This document shows positions 14,787-25,674 of a stretch of 64,000 nucleotides of DNA, piece by piece (within the stretch, counting starts at the first letter, position 1; every line of letters begins with the position of its first letter). The stretch comes from Marinospirillum celere (GTDB lineage Bacteria; Pseudomonadota; Gammaproteobacteria; Pseudomonadales; Halomonadaceae), in NCBI RefSeq assembly GCF_900112235.1, contig NZ_FOLH01000002.1, positions 1 through 64,000 on the forward strand, given 5' to 3'. The translations under genes were made by a program, and so were the position numbers. The notes below the pieces were generated by a model that saw only the letters and a program-made list of their open reading frames with translations, was not told the origin of the DNA and made no database searches.

Positions 14787-17700
14787 AATCATAGACCAGT
14801 TGAACGCGCTCTTTTCCAAACTGCTGCATGAGTTCTTCAAGCAGGTGGTCATGGGGAATAATCTTCCAGGTTTCTGGAAAAACCAGGGTGCCTGAACCCG
14901 CTTGGCAGTGGAAGGCAATTTGTATGCCCAACCCTTGTTCTTGCAGCCGGTATTTTTCCAGAGTTGCGGTCAAGATTTCTGTAAAGTTTTGCTGGTATTC
15001 GTTTTCGTTTAGGTGAATCTGCAAGGCCGTTGCATAGCGGCTACGCGCATCCGCCATGGCGGTCACTTCTTTACAACGCAGGGCCAGTCCGCCGGTAAAG
15101 TTATCTTCGCGCACCTCTCCTTCTACGATCAGCAGGGTGTCTTTTTCCAGCAGATGCTGGTAGCGCTCGAAGGTTTCACCCATCACTGAGACTTCGATGC
15201 GTCCAGAGCGGTCATCCAGGGTCATAAAGCCCAGGGTGTCACCACGCTTGTTTTTCATGGTTCTGAAGGCAACGACCAGCCCGGCGACTCGCTGGGCATC
15301 GCGCGACGGCTGTAGGCTGGAAATTTTGCGGCCTACAAAGCGGCGCAGTTCATCTTCATATTCATCAATCGGGTGCCCGGTCAGATAGAGCCCTAGGGTA
15401 TCTTTTTCACCAGCCAGGCGTTGTTTATCGGTCCACTTGGGTAGGTGACGATAATCAGCATAGGGGTCTTGGGATGCTGTGCTGGTTTCCGGTTCGCTGG
15501 AAAAAACGCTACCAAAGAGATCGTCCATGCCGATGCTGGCATTGCGTTTGGTTTGCTCAGCGCCTTTGAGAGCATCATCCAGAGCGGCCATCAAGAGGTT
15601 GCGTCCCGCTGCACCTTCAGCCAGATGATCCAGAGCGCCGCTACGAATCAGGGCTTCGATACTGCGTTTGTTGAGGCGCTTCATGTCGACGCGATTGCAG
15701 AAATCAAACAGGTCGCTGAAGTTACCGCCTTCACTGCGCGCGTCAACAACGGCTTCGACCGGGCCTTCACCAACACCTTTAATGGCACCCAGGCCGTAAA
15801 TAATGTGGCCGTCTTCATTGACGGTGAAACGCCAGCTGCCTTGATTGACATCCGGTGGGGTAATGGTCAGGCCCATGGCTCGGCATTCTTCCACCAGCAT
15901 GACCACCTTGTCGGTGTTGTTCATTTCCGTGGAAAGAACAGCAGCCATAAAGGGGGCTGGGTAGTGGGTTTTCAGCCAGGCGGTTTGGTAGGAGACCAGG
16001 CCATAGGCAGCGGAGTGGGATTTGTTGAAACCGTAGCCAGCGAACTTTTCCACCAGGTCGAAGATTTGCCCGGCCAGGGTGGCATCAATGCCATTGTTTT
16101 GGCTGCCTTCCAGAAACATGGCCCGCATCTTCTGCATTTCTTCAGGTTTTTTCTTACCCATGGCGCGGCGGAGCATGTCGGCTCCACCCAGGGTAAAGCC
16201 AGCCATGACCTGAGCAATCTGCATGACCTGTTCCTGGTAGAGAATGATCCCGTAGGTGGGTTCCAGAACAGGTTTGAGCATTTCCAGCTGATAATCAGGG
16301 TGAGGGTAAGCCAGCGGAGCCTGGCCGTGCTTACGCTGGATGAAGTCATCCACCATGCCGGATTGCAGAGGACCGGGGCGGAAGAGGGCGACCAGGGCGA
16401 TCATGTCTTCCAGGCTGTCGGGCTTGAGCTTTTTAATCAGCTCTTTCATGCCGCGCGATTCCAGCTGGAAAACCGCAGTGGTTTCGGCGCGCTTGAGCAG
16501 TTCAAAGGTTTTCTTGTCATCCAGCGGGATGGTGGAAATATCCAGAGGTGGCTTGTTGTCTAGAGCACGGACCTTGTCCACATCCCTGAGTGCCCAGTCG
16601 ATAATGGTCAGGGTACGCAGACCCAGAAAGTCGAATTTAACCAGTCCGGCATCTTCAACATCGTTTTTGTCGAATTGAACAACCAGGCTGCTGCCATCTT
16701 CTTCAGCCAGCAGGGGGGCAAAGTCGGTCAGTTTGGTCGGGGCGATCACCACGCCACCTGCGTGCTTGCCGGTGCCACGGGTGATGCCTTCCAGCTCACG
16801 CGCCATGCTCCAGACTTCCAGGCCTTCCTGATCCAGGCTTTCCAGGTCTTGATCGGTCAACTCCCTTTCCAGGGACAGTTGGTAGGCTTTTTCCAACGCA
16901 CCCAGGTCTTCGACTTCATCGGCGGCTTTTTCCAGGGTCATGCCGACTTCAAAAGGAATCATCTTGGAAAGGCGATCACCTACGGCATAGGGTTTGCCTT
17001 GAGCACGGGCAACGTCCCGGACCACAGCCTTGGCCGCCATGGTGCCGAAGGTAACGATCTGGGATACGGCATCATGACCATAGGTGTCAGCAACATATTC
17101 TATGACCCGGTCCCGGCCATCCATGCAAAAGTCGATATCAAAGTCGGGCATGGAAACCCGTTCGGGGTTTAGAAAGCGCTCGAATAGCAGGCTGTATTCC
17201 AGGGGGTCCAGATCCGTGATTTCCTGAGCATAGGCAACCAGGGAGCCGGCACCCGAGCCTCGGCCTGGACCGACAGGGACGCCGTTTTCCTTGGCCCATT
17301 TGATGAAGTCCATAACGATCAGGAAGTAGCCGGGGAAACCCATGTCCAGAATGGTATCCAGCTCAAAATCCAGGCGTTTGCGGTAGCGGGCTTCAATTTC
17401 GGGAAAGTCCGGACGGCTGGTGTCGTAGAGTTTTTCCAGACGCTTGGTGAGGCCTTTATGAGAAATCTGGCGGAAAAACTCATCCTGAGTCATGCCTTCG
17501 GGAATGGGGTATTCAGGCAGGAAATATTCACCCAGGCGCAGGTCGATATTACAGCGTTTGGCAATTTCGACACTGTTTTGTAAGGCTTCGGGCAGGTCAC
17601 TAAAGAGTTCCTGCATTTCTTCCGGGCTTTTTAAATACTGTTCTTCTGAGTAGCGTTTTTCCCGGCGCGGGTCATCCAGAGTGCGGCTGTCACCGATACA

Positions 17701-18348
17701 GACGCGGGTTTCATGCGCCCAGAAGTCCTTACGCTCCATAAAGCGCACATCATTGGTGGCAACCACGGGGCAGCCTGTTGTTGCTGCCAGTTCGACACTG
17801 GCATGCAGGCAGTCTTCATCACCGGGGCGGAAGGTGCGCTGAACTTCAAGATAAAAGGCATCGGGAAAAACCTGCATCCAGTGGTGTAAGCGTTCCTGCG
17901 CCAGATGAGAATGACCTGCAAGCAGCAGTTGACCCACTTCACCTTCTTTGGCGCCAGAAAGGGCAATCAGGCCGCCAGCTTTTTCTTCCAGCCAACGCGG
18001 GTGGATGTGAGCCTTTTCATCACGCTGTCCTTCCAGCCAACCCTTGGACAGTAGCTCGGTCAGGTTGCGATAGCCCAGGTTATTCATCGCCAAAAGGGTC
18101 AGACGGTAGCCAGCCGCGCCTTCTTCATCGCTTTGAATCCAGACATCACTGCCAACGATGGGCTTGATGCCTGCACCCTGAGCCGCTTTGTAGAATTTGA
18201 CCAGGGCAAAAAGATTGCTGTCATCCGTTAGAGCCAGTGCTGGAAAACCCAGTGCCTGGGACTGTTTGATCAGGGGTTTCAGGCGCACCAAGCCATCAAC
18301 CAGAGAAAATTCTGAGTGGATGCGCAGATGTACAAAAGAAGCAGGCAT
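14785..18348 (-). CDS. dnaE: DNA polymerase III alpha subunit
   Basis: A 1187-aa replicative polymerase, slightly longer than E. coli DnaE (1160). The N-terminal PHP domain begins FVHLRIHSEFSLVDGL. The polymerase active-site Asp pair is in MPDFDIDFCMDGRD near residue 400. The C-terminal part contains the helix-hairpin-helix region, an OB fold (about residues 985-1070, VAGLVVAFRTMKNKRG) and the tau-binding end. It is transcribed toward accA, the usual dnaE-accA-tilS arrangement. Confidence 0.98.
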   Translation of the reverse strand: MPASFVHLRIHSEFSLVDGLVRLKPLIKQSQALGFPALALTDDSNLFALVKFYKAAQGAGIKPIVGSDVWIQSDEEGAAGYRLTLLAMNNLGYRNLTELLSKGWLEGQRDEKAHIHPRWLEEKAGGLIALSGAKEGEVGQLLLAGHSHLAQERLHHWMQVFPDAFYLEVQRTFRPGDEDCLHASVELAATTGCPVVATNDVRFMERKDFWAHETRVCIGDSRTLDDPRREKRYSEEQYLKSPEEMQELFSDLPEALQNSVEIAKRCNIDLRLGEYFLPEYPIPEGMTQDEFFRQISHKGLTKRLEKLYDTSRPDFPEIEARYRKRLDFELDTILDMGFPGYFLIVMDFIKWAKENGVPVGPGRGSGAGSLVAYAQEITDLDPLEYSLLFERFLNPERVSMPDFDIDFCMDGRDRVIEYVADTYGHDAVSQIVTFGTMAAKAVVRDVARAQGKPYAVGDRLSKMIPFEVGMTLEKAADEVEDLGALEKAYQLSLERELTDQDLESLDQEGLEVWSMARELEGITRGTGKHAGGVVIAPTKLTDFAPLLAEEDGSSLVVQFDKNDVEDAGLVKFDFLGLRTLTIIDWALRDVDKVRALDNKPPLDISTIPLDDKKTFELLKRAETTAVFQLESRGMKELIKKLKPDSLEDMIALVALFRPGPLQSGMVDDFIQRKHGQAPLAYPHPDYQLEMLKPVLEPTYGIILYQEQVMQIAQVMAGFTLGGADMLRRAMGKKKPEEMQKMRAMFLEGSQNNGIDATLAGQIFDLVEKFAGYGFNKSHSAAYGLVSYQTAWLKTHYPAPFMAAVLSTEMNNTDKVVMLVEECRAMGLTITPPDVNQGSWRFTVNEDGHIIYGLGAIKGVGEGPVEAVVDARSEGGNFSDLFDFCNRVDMKRLNKRSIEALIRSGALDHLAEGAAGRNLLMAALDDALKGAEQTKRNASIGMDDLFGSVFSSEPETSTASQDPYADYRHLPKWTDKQRLAGEKDTLGLYLTGHPIDEYEDELRRFVGRKISSLQPSRDAQRVAGLVVAFRTMKNKRGDTLGFMTLDDRSGRIEVSVMGETFERYQHLLEKDTLLIVEGEVREDNFTGGLALRCKEVTAMADARSRYATALQIHLNENEYQQNFTEILTATLEKYRLQEQGLGIQIAFHCQAGSGTLVFPETWKIIPHDHLLEELMQQFGKERVQLVYD

Positions 18349-18500
18349 GGGGCTCCGGCTGGGTTGGGTCGATAAAGGAAAAGTATTTTAACAGCTAATG
18401 CATGGAGTTGAAGGCTACTAACTTGTCTGACTGGTTTCTTGCGAGGCAATCTGGCAGAGTTAACGGACTTTCCCAAGCAACTTCTTAAATAAAAGAAATC

Positions 18501-19370
18501 ATGCCACCCGCACCAAGAAGAAAGAAAGCTACCCGCAGGAAGCCACGCCACCCCTTGGTTGAGAGGTTCTTGGCTTGGTTGGTCTTGCCTTGGCGTTGGT
18601 TGAATCGTCTGGTCTATTGGTTGGGCTGGTTGACCTTGGGGTTTTTGCTGCTGGTGGCGGGGGTGCTTTTTACTTTTTTCTCTACCCTGCCGGATGCTGT
18701 GAACCCTTCTTTTGAAGACTTGCAGGCGCAAGCGGAAACACGCGTTAAAAGTCGCTTGGAAGCACCAGAAGCTCCTTATCGCTGGGTGCCTTTGCGCCAA
18801 GTGAATCGGGATCTCTTGTATTCCGTGGTTTTAGCCGAGGATGCGCGCTTTTTTCAGCATCGCGGGCTGGATTATGATGCCCTGTTGGATGCGTTTATCA
18901 CCAATTTGCGCCGGGGAGAAACCGCTTTTGGGGGCAGTACCCTGACCCAGCAGACGGTAAAGAATCTGTTTTTAACCCAGGAACAAACCTATTATCGCAA
19001 GTTGCAGGAAGCTGTGCTGACGCGACGGCTGGAAAACCGCTTTAGCAAAAATCAGATTTTAGAGCTTTATTTGAATTTAGCGGAATTTGGGCCAGATATT
19101 TATGGTGTGGATGCGGCCAGCCGCCATTATTTTGGCAAACCGCCTGCTGCCATTAATGCTGCTGAAGGGGCTTATTTGGCTTTGTTGTTGCCCAGTCCGC
19201 GGCGCTATCACTACACTCTCTTTCAAAACCGGAATGTCACGCCTGGTCTGGAGCGCAAGTATCGACGAATTTTAATGGATATGCGCCATGCCAATTATAT
19301 TTCCCAGGCCCAGTTGAATCGCTACCTGCCGCTGATCCGAAAAAATGACTGGCCAGAAGGCCGTCGCTGA
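18501..19370 (+). CDS. mtgA: Monofunctional peptidoglycan glycosyltransferase
   Basis: A 289-aa protein with a basic N-terminus, one membrane span (about residues 37-58, [20 protein letters not shown]) and a GT51 domain. Catalytic motifs are present: [16 protein letters not shown] and [16 protein letters not shown]. There is no penicillin-binding transpeptidase domain, so it polymerises lipid II glycan strands only. The N-terminus is about 40 residues longer than E. coli MtgA, with a [12 protein letters not shown] basic patch. It is divergent from dnaE. Confidence 0.94.
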   Translation: MPPAPRRKKATRRKPRHPLVERFLAWLVLPWRWLNRLVYWLGWLTLGFLLLVAGVLFTFFSTLPDAVNPSFEDLQAQAETRVKSRLEAPEAPYRWVPLRQVNRDLLYSVVLAEDARFFQHRGLDYDALLDAFITNLRRGETAFGGSTLTQQTVKNLFLTQEQTYYRKLQEAVLTRRLENRFSKNQILELYLNLAEFGPDIYGVDAASRHYFGKPPAAINAAEGAYLALLLPSPRRYHYTLFQNRNVTPGLERKYRRILMDMRHANYISQAQLNRYLPLIRKNDWPEGRR

Positions 19371-19453
19371 CGGGTGACTTTTGCCTTGCTTCCTTGGATA
19401 ATGGCAGGCTGTTTTTCACTAACCCGCAAAGTTTGCAAGGTCAGTCCAATTTC

Positions 19454-21145
19454 ATGAAAGCCTTTATTATTTCCCAGTTAGATCAGGTGGTTTCCCAGCT
19501 CAAGTCCGAAGGGCTCTTGCCGGAGGAATTTCAACCGCGAATTCAGATCGACAATACCAAAGACAAGGCGCATGGTGACCTGGCCAGCAACCTGGCTCTG
19601 ATGGCTGCAAAGCAAGCTGGTATGAAGCCACGTGATCTGGCTGAAAAGCTGGTGGCTCTTCTGCAAGCTGATGCTGCTTTTATGCAGAAAGTCAGCAAGA
19701 TGGAAATTGCCGGGCCAGGCTTTATTAACTTCTTCCTGTCGACCAGTGCTTTGACTTCAGTGATTAAGGAAGTGCTTGCCCAGGAAAGCACCTTTGGCCA
19801 AAGCAACCAGGGCCAGGGTGAAAAGGTGCAGGTGGAGTTTGTTTCTGCCAACCCCACAGGCCCTTTGCATGTGGGTCATGGCCGGGGTGCTGCAGTCGGT
19901 GATTGCCTTTGCCGTTTATTGGAAGCGACAGGCTGGAAGGTGACCCGTGAATTCTATTACAACGATGCCGGTGCCCAGATCAATAATCTGGCCCTTTCTG
20001 TGCAAGCACGCGCGAAGGGCTTAACCCCGGAAGACCCCAGTTGGCCAGAAGATGGCTATCGCGGTGACTATATTCAAGATGTTGCAACTGCCTATATGGC
20101 CGGTGAAACGGTGACTGCCGATGACCGCCAAGTCAAAGGAGCGGCGGATGCTGAGGATTTGGAAGCCATTCGCTACTTTGCCGTAGCCAGCTTGCGCCGT
20201 GAACAGGATTTGGATCTAAAAGCCTTTGGGGTGGATTTTGATGTGTTCTTCCTGGAATCTTCGCTTTATCAGGAAGGGAAAGTGGAAGAAGCCGTCCAGG
20301 CCTTGATAGAGAATGGCTTTACCTATGAAGAGGGTGGCGCTCTCTGGCTGAAAACCACTGAGTTTGGTGATGATAAAGATCGGGTAATGCGCAAAACTGA
20401 TGGTGGCTACACCTATTTTGTACCTGATGTGGCTTATCACCTGAACAAGTGGCAGCGTGGCTTTAAAAAGGTCATTAATGAGCAGGGCGCGGATCACCAT
20501 TCCACTATTACCCGTGTTAGAGCCGGACTGCAGGGTTTGAAAGTTGATATTCCTGAAGGCTGGCCGGATTATGTATTGCATCAGATGGTTACCGTGATGC
20601 GCTCGGGCGAAGAGGTGAAAATCTCCAAGCGGGCCGGAAGTTATGTCACCCTGCGTGATCTGATTGATGAAGTGGGCTGTGATGCGACCCGCTATTTTTT
20701 GGCTGCCCGTGCAGCCACTTCGCAGCTGACTTTTGATATCGATTTGGCACGCTCACAAACCAATGACAACCCGGTTTACTACATTCAGTACGCTCATGCC
20801 CGCCTATGCAGCGTAGCGCGTCAGGCTGAAGAGAAGGGCTATAGCTGGTCGTTGGAAACAACAGATCTTGAACAGCTACAAAGCGAGCAGGAGCAGGCAC
20901 TACTCAACCAGTTGGCACGCTTCCCGGAAGTGGTCTCCATTGCAGCGCGTGAACTGGAACCGCATCAAATTGCCCAATACCTGAGAGATCTTGCTGCTGC
21001 TATGCACTCCTGGTACAACGCCTGTCAGTTTCTGGTTGAAGATGAAGCCTTGCGCTCAGCACGCTTGGCTCTGGCGGCTGCAACACGGCAAGTACTCAAT
21101 AATGGCCTGCATTTGTTGGGAGTCTCTGCTCCTGAATCCATGTAA
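19454..21145 (+). CDS. argS: Arginyl-tRNA synthetase
   Basis: A class I synthetase. The start is placed at the ATG at 19454 ([16 protein letters not shown]), giving 563 aa; an upstream in-frame ATG at 19394 has no family support. The HIGH-type motif is [14 protein letters not shown] near residue 130. The C-terminal DALR anticodon-binding domain is seen around residues 450-563. The KMSK-like loop is replaced by [14 protein letters not shown], as usual for ArgRS. Confidence 0.97.
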   Translation: MKAFIISQLDQVVSQLKSEGLLPEEFQPRIQIDNTKDKAHGDLASNLALMAAKQAGMKPRDLAEKLVALLQADAAFMQKVSKMEIAGPGFINFFLSTSALTSVIKEVLAQESTFGQSNQGQGEKVQVEFVSANPTGPLHVGHGRGAAVGDCLCRLLEATGWKVTREFYYNDAGAQINNLALSVQARAKGLTPEDPSWPEDGYRGDYIQDVATAYMAGETVTADDRQVKGAADAEDLEAIRYFAVASLRREQDLDLKAFGVDFDVFFLESSLYQEGKVEEAVQALIENGFTYEEGGALWLKTTEFGDDKDRVMRKTDGGYTYFVPDVAYHLNKWQRGFKKVINEQGADHHSTITRVRAGLQGLKVDIPEGWPDYVLHQMVTVMRSGEEVKISKRAGSYVTLRDLIDEVGCDATRYFLAARAATSQLTFDIDLARSQTNDNPVYYIQYAHARLCSVARQAEEKGYSWSLETTDLEQLQSEQEQALLNQLARFPEVVSIAARELEPHQIAQYLRDLAAAMHSWYNACQFLVEDEALRSARLALAAATRQVLNNGLHLLGVSAPESM

Positions 21146-21177
21146 CACTGATGCTCATAAGGCAAGAGAGGTAAACC

Positions 21178-21882
21178 ATGGCTCATGATTTTGCCAGTCG
21201 TCAGCGCAAAAAGAGCCAGGCTGAACAGGGTGAACGCCGAGTCAGAGGCGCGGTACCCAAGCCTCAAGACACTAGCGCAGATCAAGAGGCACTGCCTAAT
21301 GTCTGGTCCCGCCTGCCGGGCTGGGGCTGGCTAGGTATCGGTCTGGTGGCAGGCTTTCTGATAGCACAAATGCTGTCTCCGGCTCCTGAACAGCCCTTGG
21401 TTGCTGCTGAAGAGTCCGAAGTAGAAGGCGGTGCAGTGGTTGTTGAAGAAACCAGTCCTGGTCACCAGCCGCGTTTTGACTTCTATACCCTGCTGCCTGA
21501 AAGTGAAGTGATTGCGCCCAAAATTGAGGCTTATCAATCCACTCCCAGGGATGCCGAGGATCAGCCCAAATTCATGTTGCAGGTCGGTTCCTTTCGCCGT
21601 CATGAAGATGCTGAAAGACACCAGCAACGCCTGAAGGGTTTGGATTTTGAAGGAGTACGTATCTACCCCGTAGAAACAGCAAATGGTGATACCTGGCACC
21701 GGGTTCAAGTGGGCCCTTACCAGGATCGTCGCCTGCTGGCGCGTGCTCAGGATACTTTGGCTGCAGCAGGTTTTGATTTTATGCTGCTGCGCCTTCGTGA
21801 TGAACCCCAAGAAGAAGCAGGGCAGTCAACGGCTGCTCCTGAGGTGGAAGCAATAGAAACACGGGAAGCATTAACCGAATAA
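21178..21882 (+). CDS. SPOR-domain protein (FtsN-like)
   Basis: A 234-aa single-span membrane protein: a cytoplasmic basic N-terminus (MAHDFASRQRKKSQ), a span at about residues 46-63 (WGWLGIGLVAGFLIAQML), an acidic periplasmic linker, and a C-terminal SPOR domain (about residues 135-210, FMLQVGSFRRHEDAERHQQR). SPOR domains bind denuded septal glycan, so a division or cell-wall role is likely. The position directly between argS and hslV is where gammaproteobacteria often carry ftsN or a close relative. The division-essential FtsN motif is not clear enough to assign that name. Confidence 0.85.
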   Translation: MAHDFASRQRKKSQAEQGERRVRGAVPKPQDTSADQEALPNVWSRLPGWGWLGIGLVAGFLIAQMLSPAPEQPLVAAEESEVEGGAVVVEETSPGHQPRFDFYTLLPESEVIAPKIEAYQSTPRDAEDQPKFMLQVGSFRRHEDAERHQQRLKGLDFEGVRIYPVETANGDTWHRVQVGPYQDRRLLARAQDTLAAAGFDFMLLRLRDEPQEEAGQSTAAPEVEAIETREALTE

Positions 21883-21900
21883 CCTGTTTAAGGAGATTCC

Positions 21901-22425
21901 ATGACCACTATTGTTTGTGTGCGTCGTGATAATGAAGTTGTCCTGGGCGGTGATGGCCAGGTTTCTTTAGGCAATACCGTGATGAAGGGCAATGCCCGCA
22001 AGGTACGTCGCTTGTACCATGACAAAATATTGGCGGGCTTTGCAGGAGGCACTGCCGATGCCTTCACTCTGTTTGAGCGTTTTGAAGGTCAATTGGAAAA
22101 ACACCAGGGCCAACTGGTTCGTGCAGCGGTAGAAATGGCTAAAGACTGGCGGACTGACCGTGCTCTGAGACGTCTGGAAGCTATGCTGGTTGTTGCTGAC
22201 GAAACCGCCACCCTGTGCATCAGTGGTACGGGTGATGTGGTTGAACCTGAGCATGGTGTCCTGGCTATAGGCTCAGGCGGTAATTTTGCATTGGCTGCAG
22301 CTCGGGCCCTGCTGGAAAATACTGATCTGAGTGCCCGGGATATCGTTGAAAAAAGCCTGCGCATGGCGGGTGACATCTGCGTATTTACGAATCATGAAAT
22401 GACAATTGAAGGGCTGAAAAAATGA
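21901..22425 (+). CDS. hslV: ATP-dependent protease subunit HslV
   Basis: A 174-aa proteasome-like peptidase. The mature catalytic threonine follows the initiator Met ([20 protein letters not shown]). Twelve copies form the double ring that degrades proteins unfolded by HslU. It has a strong AAGGAGATTCC site and overlaps hslU by 4 nt. Length and motifs are normal. Confidence 0.98.
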   Translation: MTTIVCVRRDNEVVLGGDGQVSLGNTVMKGNARKVRRLYHDKILAGFAGGTADAFTLFERFEGQLEKHQGQLVRAAVEMAKDWRTDRALRRLEAMLVVADETATLCISGTGDVVEPEHGVLAIGSGGNFALAAARALLENTDLSARDIVEKSLRMAGDICVFTNHEMTIEGLKK

Positions 22426-23750
22426 GCAGTATGACCCCGCGTGAAATCGTCAGCGAACTCGACCGTTTTATTATTGGTCAGGCTGAAGCCAAGCGATCGG
22501 TGGCCATTGCCCTACGTAATCGCTGGCGCCGTATGCAACTGGACCCTGATCTTCGGGTAGAAGTGACTCCCAAGAATATTTTGATGATCGGCCCGACTGG
22601 CGTTGGTAAAACTGAAATTGCCAGACGCCTGGCCAAGCTGGCGCGTGCGCCCTTCATCAAAGTCGAAGCCACCAAGTTCACCGAAGTGGGCTATGTTGGT
22701 CGGGATGTGGAAACCATTATCCGTGACCTGGCGGAATCTGCGGTCAAAATGCTTCGTGAAGAAGCCATGAAAAAGAACCGCCATCGTGCTGAAGATGCTG
22801 CCGAAGAGCGTATTTTGGATGCTCTGCTGCCACCTGCCCGAGACAATAACGGTCATCCGATTCATGAAACAGAAGAGTCCTCCACACGCCAGATGTTTCG
22901 TAAGAAACTGCGTGAAGGCCAACTGGATGACAAAGAAATTGATGTAGAAGTGGCCGGCCCTCAGGTTGGCGTAGAAATCATGAGCCCGCCGGGTATGGAA
23001 GAAATGACTCAGCAATTGCAGAGCCTTTTCTCCAACATGAGCCAGGAAAAGCGCAAAAGCCGTAAACTTAAAATTCGTGATGCCTACCGCATCATCCGCG
23101 ATGAAGAAGCGGCCCGCCTGGTTAATGAAGATGAAATCAAACGTGAAGCCGTGGATTTGGTAGAGCAAAACGGCATCGTCTTCCTGGATGAACTGGATAA
23201 GGTTTGTAAGCGTGGTGAAAACGCCAGTGGTGATGTCTCCCGCGAAGGGGTGCAGCGGGATCTCTTGCCTTTGATTGAAGGCAGCACCGTGACCACCAAA
23301 TACGGCATGATCAAAACCGATCATATTCTTTTCATTGCCTCAGGTGCCTTCCACCTGGCTAAACCTTCTGACTTGATTCCAGAGCTTCAAGGCCGCCTGC
23401 CCATTCGGGTTGAATTGAAAGCACTAACGCCAGAAGACTTCCGCCGTATCCTGACCGAGCCCGATGCCTCCTTAACCCGCCAGGCAACAGCTTTGATGGG
23501 CACTGAAGGCGTGGATGTCAGCTTTACTGATGATGGCATCGAGCGTTTGGCGGAAATTGCTTTTCAGGTCAATGAAAATACCGACAACATCGGTGCACGC
23601 CGTCTGCATACGGTGATGGAGCGTTTGTTGGAAGATGCCAGCTTCAATGCTGACAAATTGGGTGACAAGCTAGTAGTGGATGCTGCTTTTGTTGATCAAC
23701 AGCTGGGTGAACTGGTCAAAGACCAGGATCTTTCCCGCTACATTCTCTAG
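22422..23750 (+). CDS. hslU: HslU unfoldase ATPase
   Basis: A 442-aa AAA+ ATPase that feeds HslV. Walker A is GPTGVGKTE near residue 60, Walker B is FLDELDK near residue 255, and the pore motif GYVGRD is near residue 91. The I-domain (about residues 110-230) is present. It overlaps hslV by ATGA, giving equal expression. A DUF971 gene follows 9 nt later. Confidence 0.98.
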   Translation: MSSMTPREIVSELDRFIIGQAEAKRSVAIALRNRWRRMQLDPDLRVEVTPKNILMIGPTGVGKTEIARRLAKLARAPFIKVEATKFTEVGYVGRDVETIIRDLAESAVKMLREEAMKKNRHRAEDAAEERILDALLPPARDNNGHPIHETEESSTRQMFRKKLREGQLDDKEIDVEVAGPQVGVEIMSPPGMEEMTQQLQSLFSNMSQEKRKSRKLKIRDAYRIIRDEEAARLVNEDEIKREAVDLVEQNGIVFLDELDKVCKRGENASGDVSREGVQRDLLPLIEGSTVTTKYGMIKTDHILFIASGAFHLAKPSDLIPELQGRLPIRVELKALTPEDFRRILTEPDASLTRQATALMGTEGVDVSFTDDGIERLAEIAFQVNENTDNIGARRLHTVMERLLEDASFNADKLGDKLVVDAAFVDQQLGELVKDQDLSRYIL

Positions 23751-23759
23751 GAGTTAACC

Positions 23760-24152
23760 ATGAGCGATGCCCCTCAACCTGAAAAGATCAACTACAGCAA
23801 AAGCCGCAACTGTCTGGAGCTGACTTATGCTGATGGCGAAGTCTTTGAATTTCCTGCAGAGTTTCTGCGTGTACTCTCGCCTTCTGCTGAAGTTCAAGGG
23901 CATGGTGACCCTATCCTCCAGGTGGGAAAGAAAAACGTGCGCATCTGGAAAATCGAGCCTGTTGGTCGCTATGCGGTCAAACTTTGCTTTGATGATGAAC
24001 ATGACTCGGGGCTTTTTTCCTGGGATTACTTTTGGCACCTGGGACAAAATCAGCAGCGCCTCTGGCAAAAATACCTCAACCAGCTGGAAGCTGCGGGTGA
24101 AAGCCGGGAGCCCAAATTGATTCCTTTGGCAGTAGATGCCGGAAAAAAATAG
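23760..24152 (+). CDS. DUF971 (GBBH-like N-terminal domain) protein
   Basis: A 130-aa protein consisting mostly of the DUF971 domain, which is the small N-terminal domain of gamma-butyrobetaine hydroxylase (about residues 8-90: SKNCLELTYADGEVFEFPAEFLR-like pattern, here SRNCLELTYADGE). In larger enzymes this domain binds zinc, but the biochemical role of stand-alone copies is not settled. It lies 9 nt after hslU and ahead of ubiE, a conserved neighbourhood in gammaproteobacteria. A REP-like repeat separates it from ubiE. Confidence 0.85.
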   Translation: MSDAPQPEKINYSKSRNCLELTYADGEVFEFPAEFLRVLSPSAEVQGHGDPILQVGKKNVRIWKIEPVGRYAVKLCFDDEHDSGLFSWDYFWHLGQNQQRLWQKYLNQLEAAGESREPKLIPLAVDAGKK

Positions 24153-24202
24153 GAACCTGACAAGGAACATCTGAACCGAGGCCGAAGTCACGCCACCCTT
24201 GT

Positions 24203-24226
24203 GTAGGAGCTCGCTCCGCGAGCGAT
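24203..24226. repeat. REP-like palindrome
   Basis: GTAGGAGC followed by GCTCGC-TCC-GCGAGC (stem 24209-24214 with 24218-24223) has the form of the Pseudomonas-type REP: a conserved GTAGGAGC head plus a short GC hairpin. It is the only copy I see in the window and lies in the 101-nt gap before ubiE. No RAYT transposase gene is present here. Confidence 0.7.
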
Positions 24227-24253
24227 TGTTAAAACCGTTTTCAGGACACAGCC

Positions 24254-25021
24254 ATGACTCAAGAAACAAACGAACAGCAGAAAAAAACTGCTGATTTCGG
24301 TTACCAGGAAGTACCCTACGAAGAAAAGCAAAAGCGGGTCGCTGGAGTTTTTGATTCCGTGGCTGCCAAGTACGACCTGATGAATGACCTCATGTCCATG
24401 GGTATTCATCGCCTCTGGAAGAAATTCACCATTGAGCTGTCTGGTGTACGCAAGGGGCATCGGGTGCTGGATATTGCCGGGGGCACTGGGGATTTAACCC
24501 TGCAATTTTCCCGCCTGGTGGGTGATGAGGGGCAGGTGATTCTGGCCGATATTAATGCTTCCATGCTTAAGGTTGGTCGTGATCGCCTCTTGGACCGGGG
24601 TTACGGCGGCAATATCCAGTTTGTTCAGGCCAATGCTGAAAGCTTGCCTTTTCCGGACAACCACTTTGATGTGATTACTATTGCTTTTGGTTTGCGCAAT
24701 GTCACTGACAAGGCGAGAGCCCTGAAGGATATGGCCAGAATCCTCAAGCCGGGTGGCCGGCTTCTGGTGCTGGAGTTTTCCAAACCAACCAACCCCCTGA
24801 TGAGCAAGGTTTACGATGCCTATTCGTTTACCGCGCTGCCGTTTATGGGCAAGCTTTTTGCTGGTGACAGTGACTCCTACCGCTATCTGGCTGAGTCGAT
24901 CCGCATGCATCCCGATCAGGAAACCCTGAAGGAGATGATGGAAAATGCCGGGTTCAGTGATGTCGAATACCACAATATGACTTCCGGTGTGGTGGCTCTG
25001 CACCGTGGATTCAAGCTTTAG
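24254..25021 (+). CDS. ubiE: Ubiquinone/menaquinone C-methyltransferase
   Basis: A 255-aa SAM-dependent methyltransferase. Motif I is [15 protein letters not shown] near residue 75 and the family signature [17 protein letters not shown] is near residue 37. It C-methylates the benzoquinol ring in ubiquinone synthesis (and demethylmenaquinol where menaquinone is made). It is the first gene of ubiE-ubiJ-ubiB. Its stop lies 12 nt before the ubiJ ATG. Confidence 0.98.
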   Translation: MTQETNEQQKKTADFGYQEVPYEEKQKRVAGVFDSVAAKYDLMNDLMSMGIHRLWKKFTIELSGVRKGHRVLDIAGGTGDLTLQFSRLVGDEGQVILADINASMLKVGRDRLLDRGYGGNIQFVQANAESLPFPDNHFDVITIAFGLRNVTDKARALKDMARILKPGGRLLVLEFSKPTNPLMSKVYDAYSFTALPFMGKLFAGDSDSYRYLAESIRMHPDQETLKEMMENAGFSDVEYHNMTSGVVALHRGFKL

Positions 25022-25032
25022 TGGAGACTCGG

Positions 25033-25674
25033 ATGCAAATACCCCTGGCCGCTTTAACCGCCCTGGAAAGCCTGGTTAATCCACTGATTCGCCAACTCAG
25101 TGCGCAGGGTAGTCTGACCAGTGCGCGCCTGGCACAGCTACAAGGCAGCTGGTTTGAAATAGGTGTGTTGCCTTGGGGAATGAAGGTCTACCTGCAGGTG
25201 ACAGAAGAAGGGCTGTTTTTTCAACGGCACCTGGAAGACAGGGCTGATGCCTGGATAGAAACAACGCCTCAGGCTTATTTGAAAATGGCAACCAGTGCCA
25301 ACTCCCAGGAGGTGCTGTTCGGTCCGGAAGTCGCTATCGGTGGTGATACCCAAAAACTTGAATGGTTGCAGGAATTATTGGCTGCCTTGGGCCTGGATGC
25401 CGGTGATGTACTTACCCGTTTGGCGGGCCCCTTGCCGGTTGCCAGTATTCAGGCAGGCTTGGGCCAGTTGCTCGGCTGGGGACGCCGAGCCTCAGCGGCT
25501 GCTCAGCAGGATCTTAAGGATTATCTTGAAGATGAAACCGGGATACTGCCAGGCCAGAATAGCCTGCATCTTCTTGAGGATGGCTTAGAAGAACTGCGTC
25601 TGGATGTGGATCGTCTGGAAGCGCGTGTCGGTTTGCTGGAAGCAGCGACCAAAAAACAAGCTGGAGAAAGCTAG
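25033..25674 (+). CDS. ubiJ: Ubiquinone biosynthesis accessory factor UbiJ
   Basis: A 213-aa protein from the ATG at 25033, which has a GGAG site 6 nt upstream; a GTG at 25021 is less likely. The N-terminal half is an SCP2 lipid-binding domain (about residues 20-115) and the C-terminus is a coiled coil ([18 protein letters not shown]). UbiJ and UbiK scaffold the soluble Ubi complex and bind ubiquinone intermediates. The position between ubiE and ubiB is diagnostic. Confidence 0.93.
   Translation: MQIPLAALTALESLVNPLIRQLSAQGSLTSARLAQLQGSWFEIGVLPWGMKVYLQVTEEGLFFQRHLEDRADAWIETTPQAYLKMATSANSQEVLFGPEVAIGGDTQKLEWLQELLAALGLDAGDVLTRLAGPLPVASIQAGLGQLLGWGRRASAAAQQDLKDYLEDETGILPGQNSLHLLEDGLEELRLDVDRLEARVGLLEAATKKQAGES

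Noticed and set aside
15445-16563. Long plus-strand frame opposite dnaE
   Set aside because: It is the antisense of a well-supported coding region, with no recognisable domain.
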